64,000 bases of DNA from Lathyrus oleraceus (lineage: Eukaryota > Streptophyta > Magnoliopsida > Fabales > Fabaceae): contig NC_066585.1 of assembly GCF_024323335.1 (NCBI RefSeq), positions 342,427,346 through 342,491,345 on the forward strand, given 5' to 3'. Positions within the stretch are counted from its first letter, which is position 1. Each line of letters starts with the position of its first letter. Positions 12,960 to 25,131 of this stretch are shown piece after piece. The notes under the pieces are model-generated. The model was given only the letters and a program-made list of their open reading frames with translations. It made no database searches and was not told where the DNA came from. Made by a program: the position numbers and the translations under genes.

Positions 12960-13905
12960 AAAGATAATTAAATATAAGGAAACCAAAATTTATCCTTCAA
13001 AAACATTGTGCAAATGAGATTACAAATGATCGTCTCTAGACTGTATAAATTGACGAGAATGAAAATGATTGTCATTAGACGGTACGTTGGTATTTAGATA
13101 AACATAAAAGGTGAATAATCGTCTTTAGACAATACACTGGTACTTGGATTAACTGAAAGGTATATAACCGTCTCCATGCGGTATGCTGGTACTTAGATTG
13201 ACTAAAAGGTAAATATTCGTTTCAAGGTGGTACCCTGGTACTTAGATTGACTAAAAGGTAAATTATCGTTAAGAAAGGTAAATAATTATCTCTTGGCGGT
13301 AATGTGATACTTATATTGACTAAATGGAAAATAATCGTTTCTAGAAAATACATAAGTACTTAGATCAACAAGAGAGGTAAATAATCGTCTTCATATGGTA
13401 TCTGGTACTTAGATTTACTAAAAGGTAAATAATTGTCTCCAAAAGATATGTTGGTACTTAGATCAATAAGAAAGGTTAATAATCATATCCAGGAGGTACA
13501 TTGGTACTTAGATTGACTGGAAGGTAAATAATCGTCTTCAGGCGGTACGTTGTTACTTAAATTGACTGAAAGGTAAATTATTGTCTCTAGGTAGTACTCT
13601 GGTACTTACATCGACAAGAAAGGCAAATGATCATCTTCAATCGAAATGTTGATACTTTGATTGTAAAGTAAAGTAAATGATCATCTTCATCCAAAATTTT
13701 GATACTTTGATAAAAAAAGAAGTAAATTATCATCTTCAGCCGAAATATTGATACTTTGATCGACAATAAAAGTAAATGATTTTCTTCTTCCGTAATATTA
13801 ATACTTTGATCGAAAATAAAAGTAAATGATTCACGCCAAGCAGTGCACTAGTACTTAGTTCGACTGAAAAAACAAATGATTGTCTTCAGGTAGCGCACCG
13901 GTACT
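12960..13905 (-). repeat. Element D 3'UTR tandem repeat, about 60 bp units
   Basis: Diverged copies of a unit containing GGTAAATAATCGTCTC, a GGTAC-rich core and TTAGATTGACTAAAAG, repeated some fifteen times. Many units contain short palindromes built on GTAC (for example GTACC-ct-GGTAC). Tandem arrays between pol and the 3' LTR are characteristic of Ogre/Tat elements. Confidence 0.85.
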
Positions 13906-14470
13906 TGGACATTCGATACCAATAAAAATGGGATTTAGATTATGTTTTACGAATGAATGATATGCTTAGGATACCAATGCAATAAGCTTTGGGTGAAAAA
14001 AAGAAAATTGATTTACGATGCCAATGGAGATTGGGCTTAGGATGATGCCAATAAAAATTAGGATTTGGATGATTCCAATGAAAACTGGACTTTTGGTGGT
14101 GCCAATGAAAATTGAGCTCTAATATGCCAATGAAGATTTAGCATTAAGTTTGTCAATGGATAATGGACTAAGGGTTCCAATGGCAGTTGAGCTTTAGGCG
14201 GTGCCAATAAAAATTGAATTTATGGGAGTGTCAATGAAAATTGAACTCTCATAAGTTCCAATAAAAATTGAACTTTAGTGGTGACAATGAAAATTGGGTT
14301 TTGGATTTGTCAATGAAGTTTATGCTTTGGATACCAATGAAACTTGGGCTTTGGGATTGTCAATGAAATTTATGCTTTGGATACCAATGAAACTTGAGCT
14401 TAAGGTTTCAATGAAGATTGTCCATTCGATGCCAATGCCAATGAAACTTGGGCTTATAGTGATTGTTTTA
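13906..14470 (-). repeat. Second tandem array in element D 3'UTR, GCCAATGAAAATTGGGC units
   Basis: About twenty irregular copies of a 20-30 bp unit based on CCAATGAAAATTGG, which is itself an inverted repeat (CCAAT, gaaa, ATTGG). Unit and sequence differ completely from the adjoining array. Confidence 0.8.
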
Positions 14471-17400
14471 CTTGTATTACAGGAGTTTTAGATCTTTGAC
14501 ACAAGTGAAATGTCACATTCATGCTTGTTGTCACGCTATGCCATGATAAATGAGATGTATGATTTAATGCTAGAGCAATTCAAACATTGTTTATGCAAGA
14601 ACGGTGCAAACAAGATTGATGCATGATTATGAAGAGAAATATGAAAGTTTCTTTAGACTCAAAAACCTTAAGAAGTACACATGTGCCATTTTAGTGAGAT
14701 GCATGAATTAATAAAATAATACATTTTTTGCAAAAAAAATTCTCACTCAGAGAGAACGTACTCGTCAAGTAAAGCTAGTCAGATGAAAAATATTCTTTCC
14801 CTTAAAAACATCGAGAATCACACATGTGTTTTTTGTGTGATATGCAATGAATATATGAAACCAAACAATTTTGTTATCAATTTTTTTTAACCCAGAGAGA
14901 ATGTACTCGTTGAGATGTTGTGTTAGCTCAACCTCCAAGCGCTTGCTTTGAACTCATATAATTCAATGGTTGTTGATATGTCACGAGACTTTCCTGAGAA
15001 CCTTGGGGCATGAAAAAAAATTCCTCATTTTTATGCATCTTATCTTTCCCTATTCTATATAGTTTCAAAGCGATTTGTGCCAATATGATAACTTATGAAT
15101 AATTAAGTTCAACATCTTATTGTACATTGTTGGAATTTCCTTAAAGCTAAATGCTCATTTAAGAATAAAATTGTTTCATAAAGATGATAACTTTAATCCA
15201 ACGTCCATGAAATTTTTAAAATATAAAATCAAAATTTGTTACTAGGATAATATTGTGATATATGGTGAGTGAGTCAATGGTCAAAACACAATGTTGATTT
15301 AGACATACAAAGTGGTAAAGGATGATTATGCGAGAACATGATATATTTTGAAAATAATTAAAAAGTATTTTTAGAATCAATTTATTCTACCACAATTGTT
15401 GTGATTGTATGCCTTAAATAAACTTTTCTTCAATATGGACTTTTAAGACTTGTAACGTGGCTTATTTCATGGTTTTTGAATAAAAGGATTATAAGGCTCA
15501 AATTTCAATTGTAACCACCATTTCTCCTTCTAGTTATATCCATTCCTATATTCAATTAATTTAGCATATGCATTCAATTACAAGAGAATTGTGTTGGTTT
15601 TGTAACGAATATAAGGTAAAAGATAAAGTTTATGATGGAGAAGATATGATGATTTAAGAACTAATGAGATTTTTGATCTGGCTACCACCTATTTTTGGTT
15701 TTTAGGAGTATGTTGACCTTCTTTTGTATGTTCTTTTTTCTTTGACACATTTTTTAATTTTCCACGTCTCATTCTCTTTTTTGTGGAACAAATTTTTTAT
15801 GAAAATTTGTCCAGTTGATTTTATTTTATTTGAGGAGTCATGTTAGTCATGATAATATTTAGCGAGAAATAACCACTTTAATATTTTAAGTTCTCATCAA
15901 TTCTTTGGCACCGTATTATGGGTGTGAGGAAAAAGGTATGGTTGTATATTTTATTAAATAGCCTTTGGAGTGTATAAATGGAAATGATTCTCTTGATATT
16001 CGAATACATAGTTAAACTAATTGAAAAACTACACTGCCCCAACTCAAGATTAAAATATTAATAAAAAAAGAAACATAACTTATAGGCTCAAAGGGGGTGA
16101 CTAGGGTCCAACTTCTTTAACTCCTTAATATTTGGAAAGTGAAACAATCTCTTACATCATTAACTAATTTTATTCAAAAGTATATTTTAGAAATATTTGG
16201 GTATTTCATTTACATCATCCTCCATATAATCTTTGCTAAAACAAAACTTTGATAAATAAAAAGTGATGTGAAGGATATTGGTATTTTTTGTACAAAACAA
16301 AAAGAAATAAGAAGAAACAAAAAAACTAATATGAAAGAAGTAGTTTAAAAATATGCATGATTATTTCATACTTTTACCATTCAAAAGGATAAACATTTTA
16401 AAAGCAAATGAGTACTTAACAGACAAGGAAATTTAAAAGGAAAAAATCTCACAATAGTCATATGATCCTCAACATCGAGAACAAATCCTCCTACTTATTC
16501 CTATATGTGGAGTTATTCTTTGTAAAAGAATCTCCTTCCCTTAGAAACTAATTAACTTACCATCAAGAAACTTCCACGCATCTTTTCTAAATTCGTAACA
16601 ATCTTCTATTAAATTGTCAATTTCATTTCAAAGGTACTCGCATAGAGATTTTGGATTATACCATGGAGATATGAAGGCGATACAGGTCTAGCGAGGAAAG
16701 GGGTCATCAATTTTTAGTATTCAACATTTTAAAAAGTTCAATCTTGCCCATTTGAAAGTTTAGTAGGGGATGAGCCTTTTCTGATGGTTTATGGAAATGG
16801 TTTTTGTAGCCACTTGAGGGTGAAATGAAGATTAATTATCTAGTTGATAGTTAATAATAAGTGTGAGGCGGGCTTGAGGTTTAAGAGGTAGGTGTTGGAT
16901 CATATTATTTTTTATGAGGGGTGGATAATGATATTGGGAATAAGAGTATGTATGGTGTGGACAATTATATTGTTGGGTAAAGGAAGTTAGGACTACATAT
17001 GAATAGTTGAAAGACTAGGGTTGATAAGTTTACCCAAATTGATGTGTTATTTTGGGTTTCATCGTGATTAACAATAGTTCATCATCTAAGTCTTCTTCCT
17101 CCATTTCATTCGACATTGGATTCTCGATATTTACTATTTTTGAAGGACTCTCAATGGGTTTTTCCTAATTTTATACCTATTTAGACTCTCTCCCCAATAA
17201 TGACTAGATAATAGAAATTTAGTGAAGAGGTTTCAATCATTCTCTCATAAAGTAGGGGATCAATTAGAGATTCAAATTATCTCCAACATTGATAACACTC
17301 TTTGAAAGTATCATAATCTTTTTTTGTCATGTATTTTAGTTGCATTAGATTAGGAGTCGCATAATGTTATACTTGTGTTGCTTCAAAAAAGATTTATCCA

Positions 17401-19018
17401 AGTCTTTCCTTGAGAGGTTTCATTTTTTCTTGAGGTGGACGTACCAATTTAAAGTTGTCAGACTAGACTATCTTAAAAGAAGGGAATTAAGTGCTTATCA
17501 TCCTAGGCATAAGAGGTTATCTTTCTCCAATACACAATAAAATGGTTTTGGACAATTAAACCTGTTATACTTCTCATAGTCACTTCTCATAGTCAGGTAC
17601 TTAGAACTTGAGAAGAATCACAACATCAACGACCAAGCATAAGTCAAGAGCATTTAGATTTTAATTATCACTCATTTCAATTGTTCTTAATTGTTCTTAA
17701 AAACTATGAAATCTCTCTCTAGATTGGTGACTGGCGACTGTGCATAGTTTGTCAAGTACATGATTTGAGGTGCCATTGTCCCTTGGGAAAAATGAAAAGG
17801 AGGACAATTAACATTTTGCATTTGAAAAATGGTGTTATGGTTCCCCACACTTGCATTCAAGGGTTCTTGATTTTCACTTTATCTCACTAAAGATTGCAAG
17901 GCATTCAAAATTCCATCCACTTTATCTTTCAATTTGATGATCTCATATTTCAAAGTCTCTTAATTTAGCTCAACTTTGTTCATAATTTAAAAATAAGTTC
18001 AGTACAAATGCGGGAAAGATTTTTCTTTGAGTTCATATCTGGATGATAAATTAGAATGCATTAAGTATTAATAAAATGCAATTTATGAGATGTAGTAAAA
18101 ATATAAGGTTTTTTTTAATAACAATGATGTTAAAAAAATGAATGCTTTGAAATGGTGTTTAAACAAATATATAAAAAACACAAAAAAATGATATAAATGA
18201 AATTTTGTTTTATGAAAACATGAGGATATAATGGAATTATGTTTAGATGAAGATAAAAAGAACATCTTATGCTAGCATGAAACGAGTATGATGTTTTCAA
18301 TATAAACAATTTTTCAGGTGAGTGACACTATTTGATGTACAAAGGCTAAGGGTATACACTTAGTGATCTCCCCAAAGGTGGCTCTAGAGTCCTAAAAAGT
18401 TTTCTAGATTCATGAACCCTCAAAAGAATAGATTAACTATTAGATAAAAGTACCTTCAAAAGAATCTACTGTATGTGAGTTCTTTGTGCTAACCAAACAA
18501 GATATGCATCTCGAAAGTCAACACTATCCAATCTATAATTAATCTTAAAGTTTTTACTCTCAAACGATGATTCTGTAGTCTTAAATAAGGTTCCTAGAAT
18601 CATAGATCCCATTTAGGAACATTTTCATCAATAGTAGGTTAACTATTAGATGACAATACCCTAAAAAGAATATACTTTAAGTGAAGTCTTCATACTAACT
18701 AAAAAAGATGTGCCTCTCGAAGGCCAAAACTACGAAATCTCTAACTAATCTTAAGTTTTTGTTGGACTCAGTGTAAAAAGACATTTATAAGTGTGTGCAA
18801 GATGAAAGTTCCGTATGTAAAAAAAATAGCAAACTAATAAATATTAATAAATACGATAAACAAAAACACATAAAGAATAAAGTTCAAACAAAACATATTA
18901 TAAGGCCAATAATAATATAAATATAATCACATAAAATAAAAAGTTAAGGAGAATTTATTATATACATATTTATAAATTTCTTGCCTAACTAATCATAAAA
19001 AACTTGACTCTATAATTA
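14471..19018 (-). other. Element D internal region, essentially non-coding
   Basis: No long open frame survives. On the minus strand at about 17985-17780 a broken reading (KVEL...IKLKDKVDGILNALQSL) resembles the coiled-coil start of Ogre gag proteins. A diverged duplication of about 150 bp, with CCAGAGAGAATGTACTCGT at 14749 and 14892, lies at the left. No RT, protease or integrase motifs could be found, so the copy is either a non-autonomous derivative or too decayed. Confidence 0.5.
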
Positions 19019-19036
19019 TCCTCAGTGAAGTCGTCA
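19019..19036 (-). other. Primer binding site of element D, tRNA-Arg type
   Basis: On the minus strand this reads TGACGACTTCACTGAGGA, three mismatches from the TGGCGACTCCACTGGGGA PBS described for Ogre elements. It lies about five bases from the LTR end at 19042. Confidence 0.7.
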
Positions 19037-20423
19037 ACTATTGTGCCCTAAAAATTCAACGATTGTTCAAAATTAATAAACTGGATTTAAAATTTATTAA
19101 AATAGGAAAATCATTAACAAAACCCTTTTTAAATAAAAAATGATCGTGAAAACCAAATTTTGGGTTTAGGAGTCAATTATGCGTAAGAAAGTATTAACAC
19201 CCTCTGACATCCATTCGAAAATGGTTACTTCTAATTAATTGTGCAAATATATTTCTAACTTTTAGGATATTTATTTTTTCCTTATCATTAAATACAAATC
19301 AAAATTAAATATAAAATATAACATTTACAAAAAAAGAAAAAATTGTTTATTATTGTTGTTTTTTATAAGAGTTTAAAAGGCACATAGTTTTTGGGTTGAA
19401 AATATTTGTGTGATGGTTGATTTTATATGAAGATGAGTTTTGACTGCATTGATGTGGATAAAGCTTTGTTGTTGATACAATTTTTTTGATTAATTAACTA
19501 TGACGAGTTTTAATGAACTTTACCGATTTGCTATAACTATTTCATAAGGGAAGATGAGTTTTACAAGGAGCAAGTTGTTTAACTTGTGTTCGAATAACTC
19601 AAGGATTGAAAATATGTTCATTTGATCAATTCATTTTCATCCAAGTTTGTTTAAAAAAATGAGAATCAAAACGATCAAGTTCTATCAACTTGTATCTTAA
19701 AAACTCGACGATTAAGATAGATGTTCACCCAATTAACCGTTTTTCTTCAAAATATTTTAGTTTTTACTTTTGTTATTTTTCTAAAATATGTGATTCTATC
19801 TTGACATTAACAAATCATAATGTTTAGCATTAAAAAAAACTTATTCAAAGAAAACATAAGTCACTTAAAAAGGGGGACACTAGTAAACACTTTGTTTGGT
19901 TTGACTAACAATATAAAAAACGAAATTAAGTAGTATTTTTGAAGTAGAAATACAAATACTAGGCTTGTTCATCACTAACTAACAACATTAAAAGAACAAC
20001 ATTTTAAACATATATTTATGTAACATCAAACTACAATGTTAATTTAAACTATAGAACAATAAAAAAAACTAAATACTTGCAAGGACAAACATTATAAAAA
20101 GATATTCATGTAATATTGTTATCCTAAACCATAGAAAAATAAAGGAAAACAACTCAAAGGCTTGCATGCACAATAATATAAAAAGGCATTCATATAACAT
20201 CAAACTTCATTGTCAACTTAAACAAACAATCAACAAAAACTACTAAAATGCTTGCAAGATATACAACAACTATAAAACACCAGAAACAAAAAGAAGCAAG
20301 GGAAGAAATAGGAAGGTTAAGGATGGTGGAAAAAAAGAGAAATGAGGTGTTGTTTTGTTGAGAAAGCCAACTTTTTTTCTCTTTTGCTCTTCAACTTTTA
20401 GATAATTTTCTCAAGGTATTCCC

Positions 20424-20535
20424 TCTCAAAAAAAGTTTAGGTTTTAAGTGTAGTAAAATGTCAAAATGTAAGTTTTGAGTCTCAAAAAAAGTTTAGGTTT
20501 TAAGTGTAGTAAAATGTCAAAATGTAAGTTTTGAG
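20424..20535. repeat. 56 bp tandem duplication
   Basis: Two adjacent, apparently identical 56 bp copies (20424-20479, 20480-20535) starting TCTCAAAAAAAGTTTAGG. Absent from the partner LTR, so it arose after insertion of element D. Confidence 0.92.
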
Positions 20536-20596
20536 AGATAGCGTGTCTCAAATAAAACAGATTTCCAATAGTTCGACAGTATTGCAGTGTTGCATT

Positions 20597-21629
20597 TAGA
20601 GCTGTTAAAATGGGCTGAAGCCCATGGGCCGGCCCATCGAGCCCAAAAAAAGTTAGGGCTTGGGCCTTATTTTTGGAGCCCATATTTTTCCGGGCCTTTT
20701 TTGGTCCGACCCAAAAAAACCCTAAAAAAAATGGGTCGGCCCGTATGGGCTATGGGTAGCCTAGCAGTCCGAAATAAAATTTTAAAAAAATTAATTAACT
20801 TATTTAGCACATGAATTTAGTCCACCTATTAGTATTCAATTATTCAACAAATCATTAGTAAATGTAATTACACTTATTCAATTATTATTTAGTAAATGTA
20901 AGCTTGGGATCCAAACAACACCATAACATACCTATGATGCTTTTGATTTTGTATGCATTTTACGACATCTATATTTAGTTATGATGGTCTCATATTTATT
21001 ATATTATTATAATATTTTTTTTATTTATTCATGATTTTACTACCAGAATTTTTGGTGTTTTTAAATGGTATAAAATGTGCTAAAGTTTTTTTAATTATGC
21101 AAATAAATGGTTTTTTATTTTAATTGGCTTTTTTACGTGTTTTTACATTGTAGGACTGACAATAAAATAAAACTAATTTTGAAGTAGTTTGGAATTTATT
21201 CGATAACTAATTAGTTGAATTTCGTTCATAAGACAAGTTAAGTTTTTTAAATCTTTTGTAACTAAATGAATTAATTGGTAATAAATCTGTAATTTTGAGC
21301 GGGAGAAAAAACTTTTAATTTATGCAATTTGAACAAAATTGAAGTCATTTATTTGTAAACTTAAAATGATTTTAGTAATAGAGTAAAAATAATTTTAAAA
21401 AAAGATGGTTATTTACAAAATAAGGAGAATTTTTTTTCTTTTTTGAAATGGGCTTATTTAGGGTCAGGCCCGTTTAGGGCCGGGTAGCCCGTAGCTCATA
21501 CAGGGTTGGGTCTGGGTAGTAAAATTGGAGTCCATATTCAATATGGACTTTTTAGGTCCGATCCGAAAAAATCCGAGGTCCGTCAGGGTCAGTCCATTTA
21601 GGGCCGGGTAGCCCATTTTGACAGCTCTA
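20597..21629. mobile_element. Non-autonomous hAT-type DNA transposon (1033 bp)
   Basis: Terminal inverted repeats of about 20 bp: TAGAGCTGTTAAAATGGGCT at the left, and at the right the reverse complement differing at one base. Flanks gttgcatt (20589-20596) and gttacatt (21630-21637) form an 8 bp target-site duplication with one difference. Both ends carry inverted G/C-rich GGGCC-containing subterminal motifs. The interior is AT-rich with no transposase. The homologous point of the partner LTR (about 12185) is an empty site, which independently confirms the insertion. Confidence 0.88.
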
Positions 21630-22300
21630 GTTACATTGTTGCAACAATTTTTAGTGTAAGAACAAAGATGAGATTTGTTTGAAACATATAAATCACAACC
21701 CTAAAAGAGAAAATGTAAACGAAGAAAAGTCCTTAGGAAGATTCTCTAATTTTATTTTATTTTTGATTTTCTTTTAAATATTTTTATTTTAAAATATAAT
21801 AAAAATTATAAGAAATAATATTATATTTTATATTCAACTTTTTGTATACTTTTTTGTTATTGAATATTAATAATTAAAATAAATAGATTTTTAAAATATT
21901 TTTGATTTAAAATATAATTAAAATTATAAAAAAAAATCTTATTATATTTTATCTTTCACTTTTTCTATTTTTGCTTTTTGTTATTAAAGATTACTAGTTA
22001 TAATAAATTTATTTTTATAATATTTTTCATTAAAAATATAATTAAAATTATACAAAATCTTATTAAATTTTTATTCAATTTAAAAAAAATGTTATTAAAG
22101 ACTACTAATTAAAATAAAGGGAATATGGTTATTAAAAATTGTGTGATGGAAATTAAGAAATAATGGTAAGGTTAGTGATGATTCAAAACAACACTTTTTT
22201 TATGTTTATAAGATTCTTTAAAAAAAACAATAAAATTAAACACAATAAAAAATAATTTTTTTATATTTTTAATTCCCTGAATAAAATTGGAGGTACTGCA

Positions 22301-23591
22301 CATAGGATTACATTCCACCATTTTAAACTTTTTTTGAAGCTACTTTGTATATTTGGTTCGGTCAATATATATTTCATTGGTGTGATGTTTAAAAACGAGA
22401 CGCATTTGAAAAGCAGTGGGACACTATGCTATTAACTTTTTACCTATTGATGTTTATGTAAATTAAAAGGTTCAAATATAAGTAAAAACATGTATTTTAT
22501 TGTAAAACACATTATCATATTCTATAATATGAACACATAGTGAGTAGGTATTTCTGTAAATGGACTATAAACTCTAAATATGGTAAACCCATAGTTATAA
22601 GTTCAAATTTTATAATCTAAACCTTATCAGCGCAAGATTATCTAATGTGTTGTTTAGACAACACCTACACTTTCTGTGAACTACAATGTATAAATATGGT
22701 TCATTGTATTTTCCCATAAAATAATATCTCTTTTCCATGTCTAATCAACAAGAATATTGATCCCCATTTGCTTAAGATGAATGTCGATATTATATTCTTT
22801 GATCTAAAGAGCCAACATCACCCTCTTAATCTTCGTTTCAACCATCAAAATATAAGAATGGTAATCAATTTTGAGTATTGACATCTGTCATTCGATTAAA
22901 TATGCTTGATTCACCAACATGCGCCTTCAAAATTGTGAAGATGTGAGAGTCATGTTTCTCAATGTGTGGGTTCTTTAAGACTAATCAAGTTAGACTTTAT
23001 TTTGATCAAATATGCCAGTGTTATTTGTTCAAACTGATTAGTCACAAGATTAAATTGTGTTTAATTGAAAACTTTAACTGATATTGATACATTATGTTGT
23101 TGAATTTTATATGATTTAATAAAGCGGTTATGTTCAATATTAATTTACTGAATTCTTAGGATATTTGAAATCTAAAATCCAAACACTTTAAAACACCTTT
23201 ACGATCTTAAATTTCAAAAAGTTTTTTTTTTCTTTTAAAAAGTTTGAGAGAATCTAAGGATGTCAAATGACAGGGTTTGGGCCGATATTATAGTATTCGT
23301 CCCCATATATATGATTTGAAAAAATACTCGTACCTGAAATCATACTCGTGCACCAACATTTCTACTCATATTTCCCGGATTCTATGAGTATTTAAGTATC
23401 CATACTCATACTCATTTACCCGTATTTTTAAGAAAAAATTATTAAACGATTATAATTTAATCTGTCATTGAAGTTTTTAACAACATTTAAAAAAAATTCA
23501 AGGATGTTATTGTTGAGCTAAGAAATAAGGAAACACTTATATGAAAATGCACACAAATTTAATAGTGGTATATTTAATAAAATTGATAACC
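22301..23591. other. AT-rich intergenic DNA between elements D and the TRIM
   Basis: No gene recognised. A stretch at 23270-23450 with repeated ACTCGTACC/ATACTCATACTC and GGGCCGATA motifs looks like a truncated hAT-type MITE interior, but I could not find paired termini. Confidence 0.4.
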
Positions 23592-23596
23592 ATACA
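23592..23596. other. Left target-site duplication of the TRIM (ataca)
   Basis: Identical to 29731-29735 on the other side of the TRIM, as expected for a 5 bp staggered integration. Confidence 0.85.
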
Positions 23597-23858
23597 TGTT
23601 GAGACTGTATCAAGTGTGAGTAGTGTGAGTAATAGTCTCATATTTGTTTGAAATGCAGAGACTTAAGCATTTATAAGTAAGAGATTTCACCCACCTATCA
23701 CCTTAAGATTTTGGATGAATATGTGATGTGTCTCTCACAAAGGTGTTGCTGTAAAAAGAAGTCTCACAATGTTCGATGTTCCATAGTGAAAAATTCCTCC
23801 AACAAATGGTATCATGAGCCTTTGGTTCGAGAAAGGGACCACCTTACTTGTATCGAAA

Positions 23859-23940
23859 GTCAACGGCGTCAATGTGGTGAATAAGAAACGTTCCATTGAA
23901 GAGTGTCAACGACGCTAGTGTGGTGAATAAGAAACGTTCC
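23859..23940 (+). repeat. 46 bp period duplication in TRIM interior
   Basis: GTGGTGAATAAGAAACGTTC-containing segments at 23859-23894 and 23905-23940 are 36 bp long and nearly identical. Confidence 0.85.
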
Positions 23941-24108
23941 GTGCGGTACATGAATTTGTGGAAGTAAGAAGAGCTTTCACTTTAGGGGGAGCATTGTGGA
24001 CTCACACTTAAGGAGTAGTGTTGATAATGTATCAAGTATGAGTAATGTGGGTAATAGTTTCACATTGGTTGGAAATGTGGAGACTTGAATATTTCTAAGT
24101 ATGAGTAA

Positions 24109-24590
24109 TGTTAGAAAATTCGGTAAAATTAAATGGATCCAGGACTGAATCGTGATTGAGAATCACTTTCCTTAAAAGTATTTCAAGCACTCTTTTATTA
24201 TGTCTTAGAGTTGGAAAATGCAAGAACACTCAGGATAATGTCAGCCTTATTTCGAGTCTGCACAAGACAAGTGAAGAACCCGAAATGCAAGGAAGGTTTT
24301 CTGGAATTTGGAAGAGAAATTCGTTTTTAGTTCTTGTGTTATTTTTCTGAATAGAATCATATATTTATAGGAGATATGGATGTTGTTTCAAAAGTTTGCA
24401 ACCTTTGATGAAACAACACCATTTCACCATAAAACACAATGTTTCATATATGACACTATTTCATGAAAAGATATGAAAATTGAATTCAAAATTCAAACAA
24501 AACAATAACTAAAAAATTGAATTCAAATCATTAAATGCTATTTAACTCTTTTGTCATTTTGGAACTAATATTGCAAAACAATTTCCAACA
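24109..24590 (-). repeat. 3' LTR of the intact copia element
   Basis: 482 bp, apparently identical to 29124-29605. It contains a TATTTATA (minus TATAAATA) box, giving U3-R-U5 order in the minus orientation. Confidence 0.95.
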
Positions 24591-24601
24591 ATCCCCCACT
24601 A
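24591..24601 (-). other. Polypurine tract of the intact copia element
   Basis: On the minus strand AGTGGGGGAT abuts the LTR start, the site where plus-strand DNA synthesis would be primed. Confidence 0.85.
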
Positions 24602-25131
24602 GTTCTAATAATGACAAAAATCATTCCAGATAGTGAAATATAAAAAGTGTTAATACAGTTAGGTATCTTTCGATTTTAAACTTAACCTTAGTGAGGATAA
24701 CGCAGAGTTTAATCGGAATGTTTGGTAGCAAAGCTTTTAAACCATTAATCCATGGGATCAAACCGGCGTTACCTTACACACACTCTTTAAAGGTTCTTCC
24801 TTTACATATCTCGCTTAGCACTTATTTATGGCCATATGCTATCCTTTTCATGAATTTTTTCATGAGAGAAACTCCAACTCTCACTTTGAGACGGCACCAT
24901 CTCAAAATTCACATAGGTGAAGTTCATATAGCATCCTTTCCAATAGATACTCTTCTTCGTTAATGAACTTCATTAAGAGGTTTTGGAAACCTCAACCCTC
25001 AATTCAACACAGTCAACCTTATTTCCCAAATTCTTGACTTACATCCAATTCAACGACTTGTTGTTACCCATTGAATCTTGAAGTTAATGTTTTGTTAACA
25101 TAAGATTGGGTTGCTGCCGCTGTCGGAACCT
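24602..25131 (-). other. 3' untranslated region of the intact copia element
   Basis: About 530 bp between the pol stop and the polypurine tract without an open frame on the sense strand. The 90-codon plus-strand frame at 24691-24963 has no recognisable motif. Confidence 0.6.

Larger units (their letters stand above)
10764..22300 (-). mobile_element. Old Ogre-like (Tat lineage Ty3/gypsy) element D
   Basis: Two direct copies of a roughly 2.1 kb sequence (10764-12892 and 19042-22300 minus insertions) flank an internal region. Beside the left copy lie a polypurine-tract-like segment and tandem repeats; beside the right copy, on its inner side, lies a tRNA-Arg-type PBS. This is the order LTR, PPT, PBS, LTR of a minus-strand element. 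The internal region is only about 6.1 kb, lacks any readable pol and retains at most a ghost of gag. The LTRs differ by many substitutions and indels, so the insertion is old. No matching 5 bp target duplication is evident (ggagt versus catag). Confidence 0.75.
19042..22300 (-). repeat. Element D 5' LTR
   Basis: Begins TGTGCCCTAA at 19042 and ends GGAGGTACTGCA at 22300. Without the hAT-type insertion (20597-21629 plus its target duplication) and the 56 bp tandem duplication, its length is about 2.16 kb, close to the 2.13 kb partner. It retains the GGGTTTAGGAGTC...GTATTAACACCC block (19161-19203) shared with elements A, B and C. Confidence 0.72.

Noticed and set aside
12960..14470. CRISPR-like array
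   Set aside because: Repeats diverge, spacers are not unique and there are no cas genes; the sequence is a eukaryotic retrotransposon 3'UTR.
22640..22680. Small inverted repeat GTGTTGT-tta-GACAACAC-like hairpin
   Set aside because: Isolated, short and without context; expected by chance in a window of this size.
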